Source of the DNA: Arenicola marina
Lineage: Eukaryota; Annelida; Polychaeta; Arenicolidae
Length of the DNA: 64,000 nt
Direction of reading: 5' to 3'
Assembly (NCBI GenBank): GCA_964019135.1
Contig: OZ025253.1
Span: 40,846,548-40,910,547 of the forward strand
Shown: one piece after another, positions 23,501-33,900 of the stretch
How the letters are laid out: every line of letters starts with the position of its first letter
Position numbering within the stretch: the first letter of the stretch is position 1
Program-made: the position numbers and the translations under genes
Notes under the pieces: generated by a model
The model's database searches: none
The model's input: the letters and a program-made list of their open reading frames with translations, nothing else
Told to the model about the DNA's origin: nothing

Positions 23501-26500
23501 AGACAGATAGAGGGAAAGAGATAAAGGGGGGTGGAGAGAGGCACATATAGAGAGAGGGAGTGAGAGAGACATACATGGACAGAGTGAGAGACAGATAGAG
23601 GGAGAGAGATAAAGGGAGGTGGAGAGGGGCACATATAGAGAGAGGGAGTGAGAGAGACATACATGGACAGAGTGAGAGACAGATAGAGGGAGAGAGATAA
23701 AGGGGGGTGGAGAGAGGCACATACAGCCGGAGGGGGTGAGAGAGACATACATGGACAGACTGAGAGACAGATAGAGGGAGAGAGGTAAAGGGGGTTGGAG
23801 AGGGGCACATATAGAGAGCGGGAGTGACAGAGACATACATGGACAGAGTGAGAGACAGATAGAGGGAGAGAGATAAAGGGGGGTGGAGAGAGGCACATAT
23901 AGAGAGAGGGAGTGAGGGAGACATACATGGACAGAGTGAGAGACAGACAGAGGGAGAGATATAAAGGGAGGTGGAGAGAGGCACATATAGAGAGAGGGAG
24001 TGAGAGAGACATACATGGACAGAGTGAGAGACAGATAGAGGGAGAGGGATAAAGGGGGGTGGAGAGAGGCACATATAGAGAGAGGGAGTGAGAGAGACAT
24101 ACATGGACAGAGTGAGAGACAGATAGAGGGAGAGAGATAAAAGGAGGTGGAGAGAGGCACATACAGCGGGAGGGGGTGAGAGAGACATACATGGACAGAC
24201 TGAGAGACAGATAGAGGGAGAGAGGTAAAGCTGGGTGGAGAGAGGCACATATAGAGAGAGGGAGTGAGAGAGACATACATGGACAGAGTGAGAGACAGAT
24301 AGAGGGAGAGAGATAAAGGGGGGTGGAGAGAGGCACATATAGAGAGAGGGAGTGAGAGAGACATACATGGACAGAGTGAGAGACAGATAGAGGGAGAGAG
24401 ATAAAGTGAGGTGGAGAGAGGCACATATAGAGGGAGGGAGTGAGAGGGACATACATGGACAGAGTGAGAGACAGATAGAGGGAAAGAGATAAAGGGGGGT
24501 GGAGAGAGGCACATATAGAGAGAGGGAGTGAGGGAGACATACATGGACAGAGTGAGAGACAGACAGAGGGAGAGATATAAAGGGAGGTGGAGAGGGGCAC
24601 ATATAGAGAGCGGGAGTGACAGAGACATACATGGACAGAGTGAGAGACAGATAGAGGGAGAGAGATAAAGGGGGGTGGAGAGAGGCACATATAGAGAGAG
24701 GGAGTGAGGGAGACATACATGGACAGAGTGAGAGACAGACAGAGGGAGAGATATAAAGGGAGGTGGAGAGAGGCACATATAGAGAGAGGGAGTGAGAGAG
24801 ACATACATGGACAGAGTGAGAGACAGATAGAGGGAGAGAGATAAAGGGGGGTGGAGAGAGGCACATATAGAGAGAGGGAGTGAGAGTGACATACATGGAC
24901 AGAGTGAGAGACAGATAGAGGGAGAGAGATAAAGGGGGGTGGAGAGAGGCACATATAGAGAGAGGGAGTGAGAGAGACATACATGGACAGAGTGAGAGAC
25001 AGATAGAGGGAGAGAGATAAAGGGAGGTGGAGAGAGGCACATACAGCGGGAGGGGGTGAGAGAGACATACATGGACAGAGTGAGAGACAGATAGAGGGAG
25101 AGAGGTAAAGGGGGGTGGAGAGGGGCACATATAGAGAGCGGGAGTGACAGAGACATACATGGACAGAGTGAGAGACAGATAGAGGGAGAGAGATAAAGGG
25201 GGGTGGAGAGAGGCACATATAGAGAGAGGGAGTGAGGGAGACATACATGGGCAGAGTGAGAGACAGACAGAGGGAGAGATATAAAGGGAGGTGGAGAGAG
25301 GCACATATAGAGAGAGGGAGAGAGGGAGACATACATGGACAGAGTGAGAGACAGATAGAGGGAGAGAGATAAAGGGGGGTGGAGAGAGGCACATATAGAG
25401 AGAGGGAGTGAGAGAGACATACATGGACAGAGTGAGAGACAGACAGAGGGAGAGATATAAAGGGAGGTGGAGAGAGGCACATATAGAGAGAGGGAGTGAG
25501 AGAGACATACATGGACAGAGTGAGAGACAGATAGAGGGAGAGAGATAAAGGGGGGTGGAGAGAGGCACATATAGAGAGAGGGAGTGAGAGAGACATACAT
25601 GGACAGACTGAGAGACAGATAGAGGGAGAGAGATAAAGGGGGGTGGAGAGAGGCACTTATAGAGAGAGGGAGTGAGAGAGACATACATGGACAGAGTGAG
25701 AGACAGATAGAGGGAGAGAGATAAAGGGGGGTGGAGAGAGGCACATATAGAGAGAGGGAGTGAGAGAGACATACATGGACAGAGTGAGAGACAGATAGAG
25801 GGAGAGAGATAAAGTGAGGTGGAGAGAGGCACATATAGAGGGAGGGAGTGAGAGAGACATACATGGACAGAGTGAGAGACAGATAGAGGGAAAGAGATAA
25901 AGGGGGGTGGAGAGAGGCACATATAGAGAGAGGGAGTGAGAGAGACATACATGGACAGAGTGAGAGACAGCTAGAGGGAGAGAGATAAAGGGGGGTGGAG
26001 AGAGGCACATATAGAGAGAGGGAGTGAGAGTGACATACATGGACAGAGTGAGAGACAGATAGAGGGAGAGAGATAAAGGGAGGTGGAGAGAGGCACATAT
26101 AGAGAGAGGGAGTGAGAGAGACATACATGGACAGAGTGAGAGACAGATAGAGGGAGGGAGATAAAGGGAGGTGGAGAGAGGCACATATAGAGAAAGGGAG
26201 TGAGAGAGACATACATGGACAGAGTGAGAGACAGACAGAAGGAGAGAGATAAAGGGAGGTGGAGAGAGGCACATATAGAGAGAGAAGGAGTGAGATAAAG
26301 GGAGGTGGAGAGAGGCACATATAGAGAGAGGGAGTGAGAGAGACATACATGGACAGAGTGAGAGACAGATAGAGGGAGAGAGATAAAGTGAGGTGGAGAG
26401 AGGCACATATAGAGGGAGGGAGTGAGAGAGACATACATGGACAGAGTGAGAGACAGATAGAGGGAAAGAGATAAAGGGGGGTGGAGAGAGGCACATATAG

Positions 26501-27487
26501 AGAGAGGGAGTGAAAGAGAGACATACATGGACAGAGTGAGAGACAGCTAGAGGGAGAGAGATAAAGGGAGGTGGAGAGAGGCACATATAGAGAGAGGGAG
26601 TGAGCGAGACATACATGGACAGACTGAGAGACAGATAGAGGGAGAGAGATAAAGTGGGGTGGAGAGAGGCACATATAGAGAGAGGGGGCGAGAGAGACAT
26701 ACATGGACAGAGTGAGAGACAGACAGAGGGAGAGAGATAAAGGGAGGTGGAGACAGGCACATATAGAGAGAGGGAGTGCGAGAGACATACATGGACAGAG
26801 TGAGCGACAGAAGGAGAGAGATAAAGGGAGGTGGAGAGAGGCACATATAGAGAGAGGGAGTGAGGGAGACATACATGGACAGAGTGAGAGACAGATAGAG
26901 GGAGAGAGATAAAGGGAGGTGAAGAGAAGCACATATAGAGAGAGGGAGTGACAGAGACATACGTGGACAGAGTGAGAGACAGATAGAGGGAGAGAGATAA
27001 AGGGGGGTGGAGAGAGGCACATATAGAGAGAGGGAGTGAGAGAGACATACATGGACAGAGTGAGAGACAGACAGAGGGAGAGAGATAAAGGGAGGTGGAG
27101 ACAGGCACATATAGAGAGAGGGAGTGCGAGAGACATACATGGACAGAGTGAGCGACAGAAGGAGAGAGATAAAGGGAGGTGGAGAGAGGCACATATAGAG
27201 AGAGGGAGTGAGGGAGACATACATGGACAGAGTGAGAGACAGACAGAGGGAGAGAGATAAAGGGAGGTGGAGAGGGGCACATATAGAGAGAGGGAGTGAG
27301 GGAGACATACATGGACAGAGTGAGAGACAGACAGAGGGAGAGAGATAAAGGGGGGTGGAGAGAGGCACATATAGAGAGAGGGAGTGAGAGAGACATACAT
27401 GGACAGAGTGAGAGACAGCTAGAGGGAAAGAGATAAAGGGAGGTGGAGAGGGGCACATATAGAGAGCGGGAGAGAGAGAGACATACA
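17600..27487 (+). repeat. 88-bp purine-rich satellite, about 112 copies, 2,950-bp higher-order repeat
   Basis: ACATACATGGACAG recurs at exact 88-bp steps (17669, 17757 and onwards). The unit also contains GTGAGAGACAGATAGAGGGA, AGAGATAAAGGG and GGCACATATAGAGAG. Plus-strand bases are overwhelmingly purines. Marker variants show higher-order structure: a shortened unit at 20,381, 23,331 and 26,281, and the CTAGAGGGAG variant at 20,071, 23,021 and 25,971, are each exactly 2,950 bp apart. The minus strand rarely forms stop codons, so all three minus frames stay open for kilobases. That reflects composition, not coding. Confidence 0.97.
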
Positions 27488-27519
27488 GTCTTATTACACG
27501 GACAGAGCAAGAGAGATGT

Positions 27520-27681
27520 TTCTACCTCTTCCCCCGCAGCCCATCCGTGAAACTGGCTGCCCTTGCATTGTGCTTCTACCCTTCCCCCCGCCGCCCATCC
27601 CTGTTACAGGCCGCCCTCCCATTGTGTTTCTACCCTCCCCCTCGCCGCCCATCTCTGATACTGGCCGCACTCCCATTGATG
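27520..27681 (+). repeat. 54-bp tandem repeat, 3 copies
   Basis: Units share CTTCTACCCT, CCCGCCGCCCATC and GCCCTCCCATTGTG, spaced exactly 54 bp (27543, 27597, 27651). Forms the edge of the 21-bp array. Confidence 0.85.
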
Positions 27682-29165
27682 ACACTGCAACGATCAGTGA
27701 TGACACTGCAGCGATCAATGATGACACTGCAGCAATCAGTGGGGAACCGGCAGCGTTCAGTGGGGAAACAGTAGCGATCAGTGGGGGCACTGCAGCGATC
27801 AGTGGGGGCACTGCAGCGATCAGTGGGGACACAGCAGCGATCAGTGGGGGCACTGCAGCATTCAGCGGGGCATCTGCAGCGATCAGTGTAGGCACTGCAG
27901 AGATCAGTGGGGGCACTGCAGCGATCAGTGGGGACACAGCAGCGATCAGTGGGGACAATGCAGCGATCAGTGGGGGCACTGCAGCGATCAGTGTAGGCAC
28001 TGCAGCGGTCAGTGTAGGCACTGCAGCAATTAGTGGGGGCACCGCAGCGATCAGTGGGGACACTGCAGCGATCAGTGGTGACACTGCAGCGATCAGTGGG
28101 GACACTGCAGCGATCAGTGGGGACACTGCTGCGATCAGTGGGGAACCTGTAGCGATCAGTGGGGGCACTGCAGCGATCAGTGTCGGCACTTCAGCCATCA
28201 GTGGGGAAACTGCAGCGATCAGTGTCGGCACTTCAGCCATCAGTGGGGAAACTGCAGCGATCAGTGGGGGCCCTGCAGCGATTAGGGGGGAAACTTCAGC
28301 GATCAGTGTCGGCACTTCAGCCATCAGTGAAGAAACTGCAGCGATCAGTGGGGACACTGCAGCGATCAGTGGGGGCATTGCAGCGATTAGGGGGGAAACT
28401 GCAGCGATCAGTGTCGGCACTTCAGCCATAAGTGGGGAACCTGCAGCGATCAGTGGGGGCACTGCAGCGATCAGTGGGTAAACTACAGCGATCAGTGGGC
28501 AACCTGCAGCGATCAGTGGGGGCACTGCAGCGATCAGTGGGGAAACTGCAGCGATCAGTGGGGAAACTGCAACGATCAGTGGGGACACTGTTGCGATCAG
28601 TGGGTACACTGTTGCGATCAGTGGGGAAACTGCAACGATCAGTGGGGACACTGTTGCGATCAGTGGGTACACTGTTGCGATCAGTGGGGAAACTGCAACG
28701 ATCAGTGGGGACACTGTTGCGATCAGTGGGTCCACTGTTGCGATCAGTGGGGAAACTGCAACGATCAGTGGGTACACTGTTGCGATCAGTGGGGAAACTG
28801 CAACGATCAGTGGGGACACTGTGGCGATCAGTGGGTACACTGTTGCGATCAGTGGGGAAACTGCAACGATCAGTGGGGAACCTGCAGCGATCAGTGGGGA
28901 CACTGCAGCGATCAGTGGGGACACTGCAGCGATCAGTGGGGAAACTGCAACGATCAGTGGGGACACTTTTGCGATCAGTGGGTGCACTGTTGCGATCAGT
29001 GGGGAAACTGCAACGATCAGTGGGGACACTGCAGCGATCAGTGGGGACACTGCAACGATCAGTGGGGACACTGTTGCGGTTAGTGGGGACACGGTTGCGA
29101 TCAGTGGGGACTCATCATCGATCAGTGGGGAACTGCAGCGATCAGTGGGGACACTGCAGCCGCCC
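27682..29165 (+). repeat. 21-bp minisatellite, about 70 copies
   Basis: Unit ACTGCAGCGATCAGTGGGGAC and variants. The first half favours CTGCAGCGATCAG and the second half mixes in ACTGTTGCGATCAG. Because 21 is a multiple of three, both strands hold long frames with a seven-residue repeat (for example SPLIAAV on the minus strand). The minus frame of 561 codons lacks a leading ATG, so I do not call a gene. Confidence 0.95.
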
Positions 29166-29734
29166 TCTACACATCGCACAAAATTAGGTCAGCTTCCTGC
29201 TACCCGTGTATCTGAAGCAAGACATACTACGGAGTTGTCCAGCGGTGCGATTTGTAACGTGGTGTGACTGCATTGATTTGTTGTGTGTGTAGGGTATAGA
29301 GGGGTGAGACTGTGGAGGGGGCGGGGGGGGGGGGGTGCTTTGTTGCCCTCTAGCACCCAACTGCCAGCGCAATAGCGTTAAGTCCGCTCTTCAGTTTGCA
29401 TCCGGCTGCATCATAATCAGTCATGTGTCCGTCAGCACACGACAGTGCTGACGGTGTGCTATAGATTTCGATGGGTAATATCATTTTTAGCAACGTTGTT
29501 ATTGGATCTTTGTTTGTGTTTTTTTTTAGTATATGAAGTACTATTTTTATATCTTTTCTTTAGACCATATATTGGTATCATAGTAAACTTTATTTTAAAT
29601 ATAATAAAATTACTTTGTCTTGGACCAAGCAACGTTGTGTGTACTTTCTCAGGCCTCATCGGCCAAATCCCAGGCAAAACCAACCTAGTTATTTATAGTT
29701 AGTTACGTGGGTCGCACGTTACACATATATCCTG
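29166..29734. other. Unique DNA with G-run
   Basis: Contains a G-rich run near 29,320 and an AT-rich block at 29,500-29,700. No gene supported. The plus-strand open frame from 29,445 is hydrophobic because it is T-rich. Confidence 0.35.
29429..29454. other. Perfect 10-bp hairpin
   Basis: CCGTCAGCAC, a 6-nt spacer, then GTGCTGACGG. A stable stem-loop of unknown role; it could be a terminator-like or foldback scrap. Confidence 0.6.
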
Positions 29735-30310
29735 TGGAGAACTCTGCCGAGGGTTCACGGCTATCTTCATCTGTTTATTTAATTCAATTGAAACAGCAGC
29801 ATTGGTCTTTTTTCTTGTATTTATTCCTCATAAACATTTCTTACACACAAAGCCTAAATAAAAAAGCTCTAAAACTGGTCCCGACCAGCCCCTCCTACTC
29901 TCGGACCCACAGTTGGACCCACAGTTGTAGGTCCGGACCTACAACGAGGTCATCACGTCCCCCCATAACTAGTGCCTCCTCCGCGCGTATACCCGAACTG
30001 CAGGGGGGGACACGCTGTCATGGCGGGGGGGGGGGGGGCGGCTGGTCATGTTACACCGGACCTACAACTAGGTCATCACGCCGGCACCACGCACCAACCA
30101 GGCCCCGGCGGGTAGGGCGGGACCGTCCCTCGCCGGGAAGCCCCGTGGGACAGGGTGGATGGGTGGGGCGCTACCTGGGTGCCTCCCTCGCCCAGCAGCA
30201 GCCTCAGTTTTCTCCCCGCCCGCTCCCCCACTGTACTGGCTTTGCACTCACTAAGCCCACGCGCTGTCTGGATCCTGCGCCGCCTATACCAGTACTGTAT
30301 GTCCCTTCTA

Positions 30311-30597
30311 CTGTGGCCTATAGGTGCAACGGTTGCGCTGAGGGTATTTCTTCGCTCCGCGCGGTGAAAACGGCTCCGCGGTGAAAACGGCTCCGCGCAG
30401 TGCATTTCTCCGCTCCGCGCGATATATTTCTCCGCTCCGCGCGATACATTTCTCCGCTCCGCGCGGTAAATGTCTCCGCTCCGCGCAGTACATTTCTCCT
30501 CTCCGCACAGTATATCTCGCCGTTCCGCGCATAGCCGTTTTCACCGCGCGGGGCGAACAAATACCCTCAGGGCAACCGTTGTACCTTTGGGCCACAG
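30311..30597. mobile_element. Mariner-type MITE with 65-bp inverted repeats, TA target duplication
   Basis: Left arm 30,311-30,375 and right arm 30,533-30,597 are inverted copies (about six mismatches in 65). They begin CTGTGGCC and share CTGAGGGTATTT and CCGCGCGGTGAAAACGGCT. TA lies at 30,309-30,310 and 30,598-30,599. The element interrupts the LTR-like copy 2. It has no coding capacity. Confidence 0.85.
30376..30532 (+). repeat. 22-bp tandem repeat inside the MITE, about 7 copies
   Basis: Unit CATTTCTCCGCTCCGCGCGATA with variants. The CTCCGCGCGGT word also ends the inverted-repeat arm, so the array probably grew from the arm tip. Confidence 0.85.
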
Positions 30598-30623
30598 TAC
30601 CCTTGCCCCCAGCCTGCGTAACA

Positions 30624-30902
30624 CTAGTTCACCACAATACTCTGTTTGTCTGTGTTGGATGCGGAAAGCGGCTTTTTACTAGTTATCTTTAACCCATTAA
30701 TGCCCAGGCATAAACCTCGTCGACAAAGTTTTCTTTTTTTTGGCCGTTTATTATCATCAAGAACGACAAAATGCTTTTGCTCTACTTGAACATGAACATT
30801 TTGGGCGTCCTATGTATATATGTCGCTAGGAACAGCAGGGAACAGGTACAGTTTACAGATATAAATCACTCTACGGCTTATTCTATGAACATTTCTGCAG
30901 TT
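30624..30902. other. Unique DNA before the 19-bp array
   Basis: No gene recognised; short AT-rich words only. Confidence 0.3.
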
Positions 30903-33900
30903 CAGGGCGCAGGCTGCGGCTCCGGCATGGGTTATGGGTCCTGCGTTGGACTATTGCTCCGGACGCGGGCTATGGCTATGTATGCCGGATTAATGTTCCA
31001 AGCTCCGGGTTATGGCTCAGGGCGCGGGTTGTGGCTCAGAGCGTGGGCTATGGCTCAGGGCGCGGGCTGAGGCTCAGGGCGCGGGCTATGGCTCAGGGCG
31101 CGGGCTATGGCTCAGGGCGTGGGTTGTGGCTCAGGGCGAGGGCTATGGCTCAGGGCGTGGGTTTTGGCTCAGGGCGAGGGCTGTGGCTCAGGGCGAGGGC
31201 TATGGCTCTGTATGCTGGACTATTGTTCAAGGCTCCGGGCGTGGGCTGTGGCTCAGGGCGCGGGCTGAGGCTCAGGGCGCGGGCTATGGCCTAGGGCGAG
31301 GGCTATGGCTCCGGGCGTGGGCTGTGGCTCAGGGCGTGGGCTGAGGCTCAGGGCGTGGGCTGAGGCTCAGAGCGTGGGCTATGGCTCAGGGCGTGGGCTG
31401 AGGCTCTGTATGCTGGACTATTGTTCAAGGCTCCGGGCGTGGGCTGTGGCTCAGGGCGCGGGCTGAGGCTCAGGGCGCGGGCTATGGCCTAGGGCGAGGG
31501 CTATGGCTCCGGGCGTGGGCTGTGGCTCAGGGCGTGGGCTGAGGCTCAGGGCGTGGGCTGAGGCTCAGAGCGTGGGCTATGGCTCAGGGCGTGGGCTGAG
31601 GCTCAGGGCGCGGGCTGTGGCTCAGGGCGCGGGCTGTGGCTCAGGGCGCGGGCTGTGGCTCAGGGCGCGGGCTGTGGCTCAGGTCGAGGGTTATGGTTCA
31701 GGGCGCGGGCTATGGTTCAGGACGCGGGCTGAGGCTCAGGGCGTGGGCTGAGGCTCAGGGCGTGGGATGTGGCTCAGGGCGTGGGCTGTGACTCAGGGCG
31801 CGGGCTATGGCTCAGGGCGAGGGCTATGGCTCAGGGCGAGGGCTGTGGCTCAGGGCGCGAGCTGTGGCTCAGGGCGTGGGCTATGGCTCTGGGCGAGGGC
31901 TATGTCTCAGGGCGAGGGCTATGGCTCTGTATGCTGGACTAGTGCTCTGGGCGCGGGGTATGGCTCCGGACGCGGGCTATAGCTTAGGGCGTGGGCTACG
32001 GCTCCGGGTGAGGGCTATGGCTCAGGGCGCGGGCTATGGCTCAGGGCGCGGGGTATGGCTCAGGGCGTGGGCTATGGCTCCGGACGCGGGCTATGGCCCA
32101 GGGCGAGGGCTGTGGCTCAGGGCGTGGGCTATGGCTCAGGGCGTGGGCTGTGGCTCAGGGCGTGGGCTGTGGCTCAGGGTAAAGGCTGTGGCTCAGGGCG
32201 TGGGCTATGGCTCAGGGCAAGGGCTGTGGCCCAGGGCGCGAGCTGTGGTTCAGGGCGTGGGCTATGGCACTGGGCGAGGGCTATGTCTCAGTGCGTGTGC
32301 TATGGCTCCGGACGCGGGCTATGGCTCTGTATGCTGAACTAGTGTTCCAGGCTCCAGGCGCGGGCTGTGGCTCAGGGCGTGGGCTGTGGCTCAGGGCGTG
32401 GGCTGTGGCTCAGGGCGTGGGTTTTGGCTCAGGGCGCGGGCTGTGGCTCTGGGCGAGGGCTGTGACTCAGGGCGTTGGTTGTGGCTCAGGGTGCGGGCTG
32501 TGGCTCCTAGCGCGGGCTATGGCCCAGGGCGTGGGCAATGGCTCAGGGCGAGGGCTATGGCTCAGGGCGCGGGCTATGGCTCAGGGCGCGGGTTGTGGCT
32601 CAGGGTGTGGGCTGTGGTTCAGGGCGAGGGCTATGGCTCAGGGCACGGGCTATGGCTCAGGGCGCGGGCTATGGCTCAGGGCGAGGGCTATGGCTCAGGG
32701 CGCTGGTTGTGGCTCAGGGTGTGGGCTATGGCTCAGGGCGTGGGCTATGGCTCAGGGCGAGGGCTGTGGCTCAGGGCGAGGGCTATGACTCAGGGTGCGG
32801 GCTGTGGCTGCTAGCGCGGGCTATGGCTCAGGGCGTGGGCTATGGCTCAGGGCGTGGGCTATGGCTCAGGGCGCAGGCTATGGCCCAGGGCGTGGGCAAT
32901 GGCTCAGGGCGAGGGCTATGGCTCAGGGCGAGGGCTGTGGCTCAGGGCGAGAGCTGTGGCTCAGGGCGTGGGCTGTGGCTCAGGGCGCGGGCTATGGCCC
33001 AGGGCGTGGGATGTGGCTCAGGGCGTGGGCTGTGGCTCAGGGCGTGGGCTGTGGCTCAGGGCGAGGGCTATAGCTCAGGGCGAGGGCAGTGGCTCAGGGC
33101 GAGGGCTGTGGCTCCTAGCGCGGGCTATGGCTCAGGGCGAGGGCTGTGGCTCAGGGCGAGGGTGTGACTCAGGGTGCGGGCTGTGGCTCCTAGCGCGGGC
33201 TATGGCTCAGGGCGCGGGCTATGGCTCAGGGCGTGGGCTGTGGCTCAGGGCGTGGGCTGTGGCTCAGGGCGAGGGCTGTGGCTCAGGGGGCGAGCTGTGG
33301 TTCAGGGCGTGGGCTATGGCACTGGGCGAGGGCTATGTCTCAGTGCGAGGGCTATGGCTCAGGGCGCGGGCTATGGTTCAGGGCGCGGGCTGTGACTCAG
33401 GGCGCGGGCTATGGCTCAGGGCGCGGGCTGAGGCTCAGGGCGTGGGCTGTGGCTCAGGGCGTGGGCTGTGGCTCAGGGCGTGGGCTGTGGCTCAGGGCGT
33501 TGGTTGTGGCTCAGGGCGCGGGCTGAGGCTCAGGGCGCGGGCTGAGGCTCAGGGCGTGGGCTGTGGCTCAGGGCGTGGGCTGTGGCTCAGGGTAAAGGCT
33601 GTGGCTCAGGGCGTGGGCTATGGCTCAGGGCGAGGGTTGTGGCTCAGGGCGCGAGCTGTGGTTCAGGGCGTGGGCTATGGTTCAGGGCGCGGGCTATGGC
33701 TCAGGGACCGGGCTGTGGCTCCGGGCGCGTTCTATGGCCCAGGGCGTGTGCTATGGCTCCGGACGCGGGCTATGGCTCTGTATGCTGAACTAGTGTTCCA
33801 GGCTCCAGGCTCGGGCTGTGGCTCAGGGCGTGGGCTGTGGCTCAGGGCGTGGGCTATGGCTCAGGGCGCGGGCTGTGGCTCAGGGCGAGGGCTGTGGCTC

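Larger units (their letters stand above)
29735..30623 (-). mobile_element. LTR-like element family A, minus-strand copy 2, carrying a nested MITE
   Basis: Read on the minus strand it starts TGTTACGCAGG at 30,623 and ends TCTCCA at 29,735, matching both ends of the copy at 56,683-59,338. AATAAA is at 29,827-29,822. Without the nested MITE it is about 600 bp. The GGTCCGGACCTACAAC motif occurs only about two or three times. No coding region is attached, so it behaves like a solo LTR fossil. A non-LTR origin is possible because target duplications are not clear. Confidence 0.6.

Noticed and set aside
17536-27510. Giant minus-strand open frames (up to 2,784 codons) rich in Ser/Leu/Pro/Cys
   Set aside because: They overlap in several frames at once, repeat every 88 residues, and follow directly from a pyrimidine-rich strand lacking stop triplets.
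27494-29179. 561-codon minus frame with heptad SPLIAAV repeats and a 321-codon plus frame
   Set aside because: The minus frame has no leading ATG. Both frames arise because 21 and 54 are multiples of three, and both strands are open over the same DNA.
29445-29702. Hydrophobic 85-codon frame resembling a membrane protein
   Set aside because: T-rich composition alone yields Phe/Leu/Ile. No start context or homology recognised.
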